This document shows, piece after piece, positions 8,369-14,947 of a stretch of DNA of 32,502 bases. Position 1 is the stretch's first letter. Every line of letters begins with the position of its first letter. Where the stretch lies: assembly GCA_001464255.1 (NCBI GenBank), contig LNFD01000238.1, positions 1 through 32,502 on the forward strand, read 5' to 3'. This stretch comes from Actinomycetales bacterium Ga0077552 (GTDB taxonomy: Bacteria; Actinomycetota; Actinomycetes; Actinomycetales; Microbacteriaceae). Made by a program: the position numbers and the translations under genes. The notes under the pieces are model-generated. The model saw only the letters and a program-made list of their open reading frames with translations. It made no database searches and was not told the origin of the DNA.

Positions 8369-8866
8369 CTACCAGCCCCAGGTGCCCGTGCCGCCCTTGA
8401 ACGGCCCGACGATGTTCGCCGTGATCCAGCCGCCGTAGAAGCCGCCCTCCTGGGGCGTGACGGTCTCGCCGTCAACCGTGCAGCGATACATGCGCCCGGG
8501 GTACACCGAGACGAAGCCCGCGATCGGCTCGAAGCCCCGGCTCGGGCTCGGGTAGTACCAGCCCGCGCCGGGGGCGACGGTCTCGCCGCCGACGATGTCG
8601 TAGTACGCCGCGCGGCCCTTGAACTCGCAGAACGACGAGCCCTCGGCGGGCACGAGCGCGCCCGCGACGAAGTCCTCCGGCGGCAGGTAGTAGGCGGGCG
8701 GATGACTCGTCTCGAGCACGCGCATCGCGCGGGTCGTGTCGGCGATCAGCCGACCGCCGAGCTCGATCGTGACGCGGGCGCGCACGGGCTCGACCCGCGG
8801 CGGGCGGGGATAGTCCCACACCGACTCCTGGCCCGGCCCGGGCTCGATGCGCTTCGGTCGCGCCAT
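8369..8866 (-). CDS. DUF427 domain-containing protein
   Basis: This 165-aa soluble protein matches the DUF427 family. It has a conserved core of ARVTIELGGRLIADTTRAMR, ETSHPPAYYLPPEDF, SSFCEFKGRAAYYDIV and AGWYYPSPSRGF. Aromatic-rich strands around CEFKGRA and AWYYP-like segments are the hallmark of this single-domain beta fold. Its biochemical role is not established. It starts 9 bp after the stop of the Asp/Gly-rich protein gene upstream on the same strand, so the two are probably co-transcribed. The VIT gene follows 56 bp further on. The C-terminus (VGPFKGGTGTWGW) fits the family length. Confidence 0.87.
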   Translation of the reverse strand: MARPKRIEPGPGQESVWDYPRPPRVEPVRARVTIELGGRLIADTTRAMRVLETSHPPAYYLPPEDFVAGALVPAEGSSFCEFKGRAAYYDIVGGETVAPGAGWYYPSPSRGFEPIAGFVSVYPGRMYRCTVDGETVTPQEGGFYGGWITANIVGPFKGGTGTWGW

Positions 8867-8875
8867 GATCGCGGC

Positions 8876-9445
8876 CTAGAACCCGAAGTCGCCGAAGTCG
8901 CCGAACCCGCCGCCGTCGAAACCGCCCGCGTCGGCGCCGCCGTCGAACCCGCCGGCGTCGCCCCCCGCATCCGCCCCGGCGTCGGTTGCACCGGTATCCG
9001 CCGCGCCCGCGTCGGTCGCGCCCGCGTCGAACGGCGGCAGGAAGGCGCTCGCGAGCGCTGAGCCGATGACGTAGCCGGCGACCGTGCCGAGCAGCGAGGC
9101 GCCGACCATCTGGCCGAACGAGGGCCCCGCGAGCGAGCGCTCCATCGTGCCGGGCTGGCGCAGCTCCGAGCGCGTCGCGGCTCGCGCGAGCGTGGCAGGC
9201 TGGTCGTCGAGGGGCGCCTCGCCCGCGGGCGCCGTGCGCGCGAGCTCGTCGAAGACGAGGCGGCGCTGCTCGGGGCTGAGCTTCTCGAAGGCCTCGGCGT
9301 GAACCTGCTCGATCGTCTCAGGGGGCGCCGTCTGCAGCAGGTAGCGGTAGCGCTCCACGGCGCGCTCGTCGTCACCGCGGGGGGCGGCGCGGCGCGCCTC
9401 GGGCTCGGGCGTGGGGGCGCCGAAGAGTCGGTCGAAGAAGCTCAT
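8876..9445 (-). CDS. hypothetical protein with Asp/Gly/Ala-rich C-terminal repeats
   Basis: No function is recognised. The protein has 189 aa. The start at 9445 is set by CCAGGAGAG, 5-10 nt upstream; the track start at 9559 lies in the cspA divergent region. Residues 1-20 (MSFFDRLFGAPTPEPEARR) are followed by a helical segment (YRYLLQTAPPETIEQVHAEAF, LSPEQRRLVFDELA). This resembles the N-terminal part of small actinobacterial proteins that begin FFDRLFG. A glycine-rich hydrophobic segment (GQMVGASLLGTVAGYVIGSALASAF) could be a membrane helix. The last 50 residues are low-complexity, with units like TDAGA, ADAGG, GGFDGG and GFGDFGDFGF. It is probably membrane-attached with an acidic flexible tail. 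It is upstream of and close to the DUF427 gene. Confidence 0.7.
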   Translation of the reverse strand: MSFFDRLFGAPTPEPEARRAAPRGDDERAVERYRYLLQTAPPETIEQVHAEAFEKLSPEQRRLVFDELARTAPAGEAPLDDQPATLARAATRSELRQPGTMERSLAGPSFGQMVGASLLGTVAGYVIGSALASAFLPPFDAGATDAGAADTGATDAGADAGGDAGGFDGGADAGGFDGGGFGDFGDFGF

Positions 9446-9627
9446 GCGTCTCTCCTGGTGGGTCGGGGTGCCCACGCTAGGGCTCCTCGTTCGGTGCTGG
9501 CTGTGCAGAGCTCGTGTAACAACTCGGTGAAGGATGGGGCCGTTCGGCCCCCGGTGCACTACTGTCAGAACCGAAGTTGATACGCCTCGGCGGTCCGAAC
9601 GTGCGGTGCAAGCAGTACGTGCTCTCG

Positions 9628-9633
9628 TATAGA
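9628..9633 (+). promoter_or_regulatory. possible -10 box of the cspA promoter
   Basis: TATAGA lies 70 nt upstream of the cspA ATG. A weak -35-like GTGCAA is 16 nt before it. If used, the cspA mRNA would have a 5' leader of about 60 nt, as is common for cold-shock genes. Only the -10 is convincing. Confidence 0.3.
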
Positions 9634-9702
9634 GCAGGATTCACGAGTGGTTCGACTGGTGGTTTCGACAGTCGAAACTCCGTGAGTAACAAGGAGTCAG
9701 CA

Positions 9703-9906
9703 ATGACGACAGGCACTGTCAAGTGGTTCAACGCCGAAAAGGGTTTCGGTTTCATCACCCCCGATGACGGAAGCGCCGACGTGTTCGCGCACTTCTCCGC
9801 CATCCAGTCGAACGGGTACCGCTCGCTCGACGAGAACCAGAAGGTCGAATTCGACGTCGCGCAGGGCCCCAAGGGTCTGCAGGCCGAGAACATCCGCCCG
9901 CTCTAG
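9703..9906 (+). CDS. cspA: cold-shock protein (CspA family)
   Basis: This single OB-fold RNA/DNA-binding protein (67 aa) acts as an RNA chaperone. The sequence starts [21 protein letters not shown] and contains both RNP motifs ([15 protein letters not shown]). The C-terminus has the usual [16 protein letters not shown]. The length equals the family norm. The start is the ATG at 9703 with AAGGAG at 9691-9696; the track ORF begins upstream at 9577 because the frame is open there. A clear hairpin terminator follows 45 bp after the stop, so the gene is monocistronic. Confidence 0.97.
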   Translation: MTTGTVKWFNAEKGFGFITPDDGSADVFAHFSAIQSNGYRSLDENQKVEFDVAQGPKGLQAENIRPL

Positions 9907-9950
9907 TTCCCTCCCCTCGTCTCGAGCCCGCTCGAGCTGAGACACACGAG

Positions 9951-9982
9951 AGCCGCCCCCCGATGACGTGGGGCGGCTTTCG
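9951..9982 (+). terminator. intrinsic terminator after cspA
   Basis: AGCCGCCCC pairs perfectly with GGGGCGGCT (9 bp, 10-nt loop), followed by TTTCGTC. The position, 45 bp after the cspA stop and 15 bp before the convergent DUF3097 stop, fits a terminator for cspA. It may also stop transcripts from the other side. Confidence 0.75.
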
Positions 9983-9996
9983 TCATTCCCGCCCCC

Positions 9997-10838
9997 TCAC
10001 TCGGCGGTGACGAAGTCGATGAGCTGCTCGACCCGGCCGAGCAGCGCCGGGTCGAGATCGGCATAACCGCGCACACTGCCGCGAATACGGCGCCAGGCCG
10101 CCGCGCGATCCGCCGCCGTCTCATGCGGCCAGCCGAGCGCGCGGCACGTGCCGGTCTTCCAGTCCTGCCCGCGCGGAACGTCGGGCCAGGCCGCGATGCC
10201 GACCGCGGCCGGGCGCACCGCCTGCCAGATGTCGATGAACGGATGCCCGATCGCGAGCACGTGCCGGGCATCCACTCGCGCGATCGCCTGCTCGACCAGC
10301 CGCACCTCCTTCGAGCCGGGCACCCAGTGGTCGACGAGCACCCCGACCCGGCGCCCGGGCGAGGGGGCGAAGTCGACGAGCAGCTCGGCGAGGTGGTCGA
10401 CGCCCTCGAGCTGCTCGACCACGACCCCCTCGATGCGCAGGTCGTCGCCCCACACCTGCTCGACGAGCTCGGCGTCGTGCTTGCCCTCGACCCAGATGCG
10501 GCTCGCGCGGGCGACCCGGGCTCGGGCATCCGGCACGGCGCGCGCGACCCGGGCGCTGTCGGCGCCGCGGGGGCGACGAGCCGCACCGGAGCGCCGTCGA
10601 CGAGGAAGCCCGCCCCGAGCGGAAACACGCGCACGCGGCCGTGCCGGTCTTCGAGGTGCACGGTGCCGGCGTCGACGCGCACGACGGCGCCGACGAAGCC
10701 CGCGGCGTTGTCGGCCGCATCCCCGTCGGGCAGCTCGACGACGAGGCCGAGGTCGGCGGGGGTCTCGGGCACGACCGCCCGCCCGCGCGTTCGCCAGTCG
10801 CCGGAGAGCACGTCGGCGCCGTAGGGATCGAAGGTCAC
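9997..10838 (-). pseudogene. DUF3097 family protein, disrupted by a frameshift
   Basis: Two minus-strand frames together make one DUF3097 protein. The N-terminal part begins at GTG 10838 (TFDPYGADVLSGDWRTRGRAVVP) and runs in one frame to about RLVAP near 10570. The rest continues in another frame from about 10560 (ARVARASRIWVEGKHDAELVEQVWGDD), ending IDFVTAE at 9997. The combined length of 842 nt is one short of a multiple of three, so one base is missing. The likely site is the GGGGG run near 10569-10573: a sixth G restores VAPRGADSARVARAVPDARARV, a smooth join. WVEGKHDAELVE and LVDHWVPGSKE resemble a toprim-like nuclease/primase core. This could be a true mutation or a homopolymer sequencing error. 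Confidence 0.8.
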
Positions 10839-10854
10839 CCGGCGACGGTACCGG

Positions 10855-11874
10855 TCAGAGGCGGCGGGCCCGCTGCTCCACGCCGAGCTCGCCGTAGGGG
10901 TAGTCGGGAGTTCGCGGCGCGCTCGCGGCGTCGAGGCGCGCGAGCTGCTCGGCGGAGAGCTCGAGATCGGCCGACGCGAGGTTGTCGCGCAGCTGCTCGA
11001 CCGTGCGCGCACCGAGGATGACGGAGGTCATGCCGGGCCGCGTCTGAAGCCAGGCGAGCGCGACGCGCGAGGGCGGCACGCCGTGATCGTCGGCGATCGC
11101 GTGCAGGGCGTCGAGCACGAGCCACGTGCGCTCGTCGGCCGAGCGGCGGTCGTAGGCCTCCATGCCGCGGTTCGGGTCCTCCCCCAGTCGCGTCGCACCG
11201 GTCGGCGCCGCATCGCGGCGGTACTTGCCCGTGAGCCAGCCGCCCCCGAGCGGCCCCCACGGCAGCAGCCCGATGCCGGCGTCGAGCGCGGCCGGCACGA
11301 TCTCGAACTCGATCTCGCGCGCGAGCAGGCTGTACTGCGGCTGCAGCGTCACGGGGGCGTCCATGCCGCGCGCGGCGGCGCGGTGCACGGCCTTCGTCAG
11401 CTGCCAGCCGGTGAAGTTCGACACACCCCAGTACGAGATGAGCCCGGAGCGGATGGAGTCGTCGAGGAAGCTCAGGGTCTCGTCGAGCGGCGTGATCGGG
11501 TCCCACGCGTGCAGCTGGTAGAGGTCGATGTGCTCGACCCCCAGCCGCCGCAGCGAGGCCTCGAGGGCGCGGCGCAGGTGGCGGCGCGAGGTGCCGAGGT
11601 CGTTCGCGTCGTCGCCCATCGGGAAGCGGCCCTTGGTCGCGATGACCATGCGCTCGGCCGTGGCGGGGTTCGCGGCGAGCCAGCGCCCGATGATCTCCTC
11701 GCTGCGGCCGCGGCTGTAGACGTCGGCGCCGTCGATGAGCGTGCCGCCTGCCTCGGCGAAGGCGTCGAGCATGGCGTGGCTCGTCGCTTCGTCCGATTCG
11801 GCGCCGAAGGTCATGGTTCCGAGGGCGAAATCGCTCACGATGGTGCCGGAGTTTCCGAGAGTGCGCTGGGTCAT
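10855..11874 (-). CDS. aldo/keto reductase
   Basis: This is a predicted NADPH-dependent cytosolic oxidoreductase of the AKR superfamily (339 aa). The fold motifs are present: FALGTMTFG, then LIDGADVYSRGRSEEIIGRWL with the catalytic Asp and Tyr. MVIATKGRF carries the catalytic Lys and IDLYQLHAWD the catalytic His. WGVSNFTGWQL, QPQYSLLARE, LPWGPLGGGWLTGKY and the C-terminal cofactor loop VILGARTVEQLRDNL follow. The substrate is unknown. Three start codons lie close together. I prefer ATG 11874 (MTQRTLGNSG) because TAGCAT sits exactly 7 nt before it, implying a leaderless mRNA; ATG 11883 would add three residues. An 18-bp palindrome covers the expected -35 region. Confidence 0.9.
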   Translation of the reverse strand: MTQRTLGNSGTIVSDFALGTMTFGAESDEATSHAMLDAFAEAGGTLIDGADVYSRGRSEEIIGRWLAANPATAERMVIATKGRFPMGDDANDLGTSRRHLRRALEASLRRLGVEHIDLYQLHAWDPITPLDETLSFLDDSIRSGLISYWGVSNFTGWQLTKAVHRAAARGMDAPVTLQPQYSLLAREIEFEIVPAALDAGIGLLPWGPLGGGWLTGKYRRDAAPTGATRLGEDPNRGMEAYDRRSADERTWLVLDALHAIADDHGVPPSRVALAWLQTRPGMTSVILGARTVEQLRDNLASADLELSAEQLARLDAASAPRTPDYPYGELGVEQRARRL

Positions 11875-11881
11875 GGGCGCC

Positions 11882-11887
11882 ATGCTA
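11882..11887 (-). promoter_or_regulatory. putative -10 box of leaderless aldo/keto reductase gene
   Basis: TAGCAT (TANNNT type) on the minus strand is followed by 7 nt and then ATG 11874. This puts the transcription start at the start codon. Confidence 0.45.
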
Positions 11888-11904
11888 ATCGAGATCCGTT
11901 CGCG

Positions 11905-11922
11905 CATCGAATCGATTCGATG
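11905..11922. promoter_or_regulatory. 18-bp perfect palindrome, probable operator at the AKR promoter
   Basis: CATCGAATCGATTCGATG is its own reverse complement. It lies at the expected -35 position of the aldo/keto reductase promoter, so a dimeric repressor or activator is likely to bind it. A related half-site, CATCGAAT, recurs upstream of the YceI gene at 16563-16570. The regulator is not encoded next to it. Confidence 0.55.
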
Positions 11923-12007
11923 TTGCCCGCCCCCGGCGCCCCGACGCGGTGCCGACGGCCCGCCGCTACAGTGGCCGCATCACGACACGCGATACGAGGG
12001 GGATGCC

Positions 12008-12853
12008 GTGCGCTCGACCGGTCAACTGTTCCGCTGGGGGCTCACGTGCCTGCTGCTGGCCCCCGTCGCCGGCTTCGCATGGTTCACGGCGGGCGGCTCG
12101 GGCGCCGCCACCGGGTTCCTCTGGCTCGCCCTCGCCCTCGTGCTGCTCGGCGGCGGACTCAACGCGGCGGCGATCGTGCGCGGCGTGCGTCGTGTCGGCC
12201 GGGGCGACCTCATGACGAGCCTCGACGGCATGACCGCGGCCGACCGGGCCGGCGACTTCCTCGAGGAGCCGATCGTGCCGCGGCAGCGCGTCATCCTCGT
12301 CGACGGCACGGTCGTGGGCGAGAGAGGCACCGGAACGGGGGCGGCTTCGGGCCCGGAGTCGCGCGGTCAGCGCCGCCGCGTCGGCCTCGCCGCGGCGGCG
12401 GCCCTGCTGGGCCTCGTCGCGTTCGGCGCCTACACGCTCGCCATAGAGCAGCCCCTCGCCACCGCGGAGGGCCAGCTCACGCTCGACGAGGTCTACGCCG
12501 TCTGGAACACGGCCTCGCGCGTCGGGTTCACGATCTCGCTGACCATCTGGGTGGCGCTCTCGCTCGCCATCACGCTCGGCGTCGCCGTGCTCGCGCTGCT
12601 GCCCGCGATCGCCGCCGACCGCATCCTGACGCCGCGGCGCATGCTCGCGGTCGCGTGCATCGCCGGCAGTGTCATCGTGACCGCGGCGTTCGCTCCCTAC
12701 TTCAGCGTCGGTATAAGCCTGCCCGACGACCTGCCCTTCCCCGCGGGCGGCGTGCAGAGCCCCGCGAGCCTCGCGTTCGGGCTCACGGGCGTCGCGCTCA
12801 GCGCCATCGCCATCCTCATCACGGTTCCCGACTGGCGGCGCGCACCCCGCTGA
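12008..12853 (+). CDS. six-TM membrane protein of unknown function
   Basis: No family is recognised. The protein (281 aa) starts at GTG 12008, preceded by GAGGGGG at 11996-12002. Two hydrophobic segments lie near the N-terminus (LTCLLLAPVAGFAWF and FLWLALALVLLGGGL). A cytosolic polar loop of about 70 residues follows (RRVGRGDLMTSLDGM to ESRGQRRR). Four more segments come after it (GLAAAAALLGLVAFGAYTLA; ISLTIWVALSLAITLGVAVLALL; MLAVACIAGSVIVTAAFA; FGLTGVALSAIAILITV). The end is basic (DWRRAPR). It is divergent from the aldo/keto reductase and ends about 20 bp before the promoter of the GntR operon. Confidence 0.75.
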   Translation: MRSTGQLFRWGLTCLLLAPVAGFAWFTAGGSGAATGFLWLALALVLLGGGLNAAAIVRGVRRVGRGDLMTSLDGMTAADRAGDFLEEPIVPRQRVILVDGTVVGERGTGTGAASGPESRGQRRRVGLAAAAALLGLVAFGAYTLAIEQPLATAEGQLTLDEVYAVWNTASRVGFTISLTIWVALSLAITLGVAVLALLPAIAADRILTPRRMLAVACIAGSVIVTAAFAPYFSVGISLPDDLPFPAGGVQSPASLAFGLTGVALSAIAILITVPDWRRAPR

Positions 12854-12874
12854 CCGCCCCGCTCACCGGGGCGC

Positions 12875-12904
12875 TTGACACTCGTGCGGTTCTCTGGTTA
12901 GTTA
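12875..12904 (+). promoter_or_regulatory. promoter of the YtrA-type ABC operon
   Basis: A consensus -35, TTGACA (12875-12880), is followed after 17-18 bp by a weak AT-rich -10 (TTAGTT/TAGTTA, 12898-12904). Transcription would begin inside the adjacent operator. The -35 is strong; the exact -10 is uncertain. Confidence 0.5.
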
Positions 12905-12918
12905 CTTGACTAAGTAAC
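12901..12918. promoter_or_regulatory. operator-like inverted repeat of the GntR/YtrA regulator
   Basis: GTTACTT-GACT-AAGTAAC is a perfect 7-bp inverted repeat with a 4-nt spacer. Flanking bases extend it partly (TGGTTA outside left, CCAACA outside right). It overlaps the -10/start region of the operon and lies 22 bp before the regulator gene. This is the expected layout for autorepression by a GntR dimer. Confidence 0.7.
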
Positions 12919-12939
12919 CAACACAGAAGGGAGGCTCGC

Positions 12940-13293
12940 GTGGACGACGGTCGACCGATCTTCCTCCAGATCGCCGAGCTGATCGAGAACCAGGTGATCG
13001 ACGGCTCGCTCGTCGAGGGCGCCCAGGTTCCCTCGATCAATGAGTTCGCGGCGTTCCACCGCATCAACCCGGCCACGGCGCTCAAGGGCATCACCCTGCT
13101 CGTCGACGCGGGCGTGCTCTACAAGCGCCGCGGCATCGGCATGTTCGTCGCCGAGGGCGCGCGGGCGCGGCTGCTCGCCGAGCGCCGAGAGCGCTTCGCC
13201 ACCGAGTACGTGCAGCCGCTCGTCGTCGAGGCGCGCGCGCTCGGGCTCACCACCGACCACCTGATCGAGATGATCCGAAAGGGCACCCCATGA
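12940..13293 (+). CDS. GntR family transcriptional regulator, YtrA subfamily
   Basis: This small DNA-binding regulator (117 aa) has an N-terminal winged helix-turn-helix: PIFLQIAELIENQVIDGSL, then AQVPSINEFAAFHRINPATALKGITLLVDAGVLYKRRGIGMFV. The short C-terminal helical tail of about 40 residues (ARARLLAERRERFATEYVQPL) is typical of YtrA-type members, which lack a large ligand domain and control adjacent ABC genes. The start is GTG 12940 with GAAGGGAGG upstream. Its stop overlaps the ATPase start by 4 bp (ATGA). It probably represses the operon through the inverted repeat just upstream. Known relatives respond to cell-envelope stress; the signal here is unknown. Confidence 0.92.
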   Translation: MDDGRPIFLQIAELIENQVIDGSLVEGAQVPSINEFAAFHRINPATALKGITLLVDAGVLYKRRGIGMFVAEGARARLLAERRERFATEYVQPLVVEARALGLTTDHLIEMIRKGTP

Positions 13294-14183
13294 CCACCAT
13301 CGTCGAGGCGCGCGGCCTCACGAAGCGCTATCGCGGCATCACCGCCGTCGACGGCGTCGACTTCCAGATCGCGCGCAACAGCATCACGGGCCTGCTCGGC
13401 CGCAACGGCGCGGGCAAGACCACGCTCATGCACCTGCTCACGGGGCAGGAGTTCGCGACCGAGGGCAGCATCACCGTCGCGGGCGAGAGCCCGGTCGAGA
13501 ATCCTGCTGTGCTCCAGCACACGTGCTTCATCAAGGAGAGCCAGCGCTACCCCGACGACTTCAAGCCGAAGCACGTCTTCGCGGCGGCTCCGGGCTTCTT
13601 CCCGCACTGGGATGCCGACTTCGCGCGCGAGCTCGCCGCCGAGTTCCGGCTGCCGGTCGACCGCCGCATCAAGAAGCTCTCGCGCGGTCAGCTGTCGAGC
13701 GTCGGCATCATCGTCGGGCTCGCCGCGCGGGCGCCGATCACGATCTTCGACGAGCCCTACCTCGGCCTCGACGCGATCGCGCGGCAGGCCTTCTACGACC
13801 GCCTGCTCGCCGACTACGCCGCGCACCCGCGCACGGTCATCCTCTCGACCCACCTCATCGATGAGGTCGCCGACCTGCTCGAGCACGCGCTCGTCATCGA
13901 CAACGGGCGCATCCTCATCGATTCGCCGGTGGATGCCCTGCGCTCCCACGCCGCCACCATCGCCGGCCCGGCCGAGGCCGTCGAGCAGGCGGTCGCGGGC
14001 CTCGAGGTGATCCACCGCGAGCGCCTGGGCGGATTCGTCAGCGCGACGGTCGCCGGCGACACCGAGGCCGCCGCGGGCCGCGCCCGCGCGGCGGGCCTCG
14101 AGGTCGGGCCGGTCTCGCTGCAGCAGCTCATCATCCGCCAGACCGGCGGCACCCCCACCGAGCACGAGGAGGTCTCGCGATGA
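13290..14183 (+). CDS. ABC transporter ATP-binding protein (YtrB-like)
   Basis: This is the ATPase subunit of an ABC exporter-type system (297 aa). The motifs, in order, are Walker A GRNGAGKTT, the atypical signature LSRGQLSSVGIIVGLAARAP, Walker B ITIFDEPYLGLDA and H-loop LSTHLIDEVADL. The LSRGQ in place of LSGGQ, and the short Q-loop region with IKESQRYP, are seen in ATPases paired with YtrA regulators. A C-terminal 80-residue extension ends at a helical region (VSLQQLIIRQTGG). It overlaps the regulator by 4 bp upstream and the permease by 4 bp downstream (ATGA), so all three are translationally coupled. Substrate unknown; related cassettes act in antibiotic or envelope-stress responses. Confidence 0.92.
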   Translation: MTTIVEARGLTKRYRGITAVDGVDFQIARNSITGLLGRNGAGKTTLMHLLTGQEFATEGSITVAGESPVENPAVLQHTCFIKESQRYPDDFKPKHVFAAAPGFFPHWDADFARELAAEFRLPVDRRIKKLSRGQLSSVGIIVGLAARAPITIFDEPYLGLDAIARQAFYDRLLADYAAHPRTVILSTHLIDEVADLLEHALVIDNGRILIDSPVDALRSHAATIAGPAEAVEQAVAGLEVIHRERLGGFVSATVAGDTEAAAGRARAAGLEVGPVSLQQLIIRQTGGTPTEHEEVSR

Positions 14184-14947
14184 CCACGACCACCACCCCC
14201 GCCCCGCTGTCGCTGGCACCGCGACCGCTGTCGACGCGCGTCGCCATCGTGGTGCGCCTGCTGTTCGCCAATCCGTGGACGGCGATCTACACGCCGCTGC
14301 TCATTCTCGGCGTCGTGTTCCTCATGAACATGGCGATCTGGGGGATCGTGCGCGCGAGCATCCCGCCGGAGGGCGAGATGGACGCGTCCATCAACGGCGG
14401 AGTGCTGTTCCTGTTCATCTACATGCTCGTGGTGGCCGTGCAGAGCGTGAACCAGGCCTTCCCGCTCGCACTCGGGTACGGCAGCACGCGACGGGACTTC
14501 GTTCTCGGGTTCGGGGTGTTCGCCCTCATCCTCTCCCTCGGATACTCGGTTCTCCTCGTCGCCGCATCATTGCTCGAGCGCGCGACGGGCGGGTGGGGAA
14601 TCGGCCACAGCTTCTTCACGACCGACGAGCTCTGGCGGGCGGAGTGGTGGGAGGGCTTCACGCTCAGCCTGATCGCCTTCCTGCTCTTCTTCTCGATCGG
14701 TGCCGCCACCGCGTCGGTCTACGTGCGCTGGAAGGCCCTGGGCATGTACGCCTTCTGGGGCGGGCTCGTCTTCCTCGGCATCGGCGGCGCTGCCCTCGTC
14801 ACACTGCTCGGCGCCTGGGGGCAGGTCGGCGAGTTCTTCGTGTGGGCCGGCGTGCTCGGCTCGGCCGCGTGGAGCCTCATCATCACGGCGCTGTGCTGGC
14901 TCGCCGCCTGGGCGATCCTGCGCCGGGCGACGCCCTCGCAGGGCTAG
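14180..14947 (+). CDS. ABC transporter permease (membrane subunit of the YtrA-type operon)
   Basis: This 255-aa integral membrane protein pairs with the preceding ATPase. About six hydrophobic segments are visible. They begin with IYTPLLILGVVFLMNMAIWGI, followed by NGGVLFLFIYMLVVAVQSV, FVLGFGVFALILSLGYSVLLVAA, FTLSLIAFLLFFSIGAATASV, FWGGLVFLGIGGAALVTLLGA and SAAWSLIITALCWLAAWAIL. An amphipathic segment, FPLALGYGSTRRDFVLG, is a motif that recurs in this permease class. The sequence has no EAA loop, consistent with an ABC-2-like rather than importer design. Its stop codon shares the CTAG at 14944-14947 with the convergent methyltransferase gene. Confidence 0.85.
   Translation: MTTTTTPAPLSLAPRPLSTRVAIVVRLLFANPWTAIYTPLLILGVVFLMNMAIWGIVRASIPPEGEMDASINGGVLFLFIYMLVVAVQSVNQAFPLALGYGSTRRDFVLGFGVFALILSLGYSVLLVAASLLERATGGWGIGHSFFTTDELWRAEWWEGFTLSLIAFLLFFSIGAATASVYVRWKALGMYAFWGGLVFLGIGGAALVTLLGAWGQVGEFFVWAGVLGSAAWSLIITALCWLAAWAILRRATPSQG

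Noticed and set aside
5943-8438. 831-aa plus-strand ORF across the radical SAM, M23 and VIT genes
   Set aside because: Antisense shadow; the three minus-strand genes have clear domain motifs and starts.
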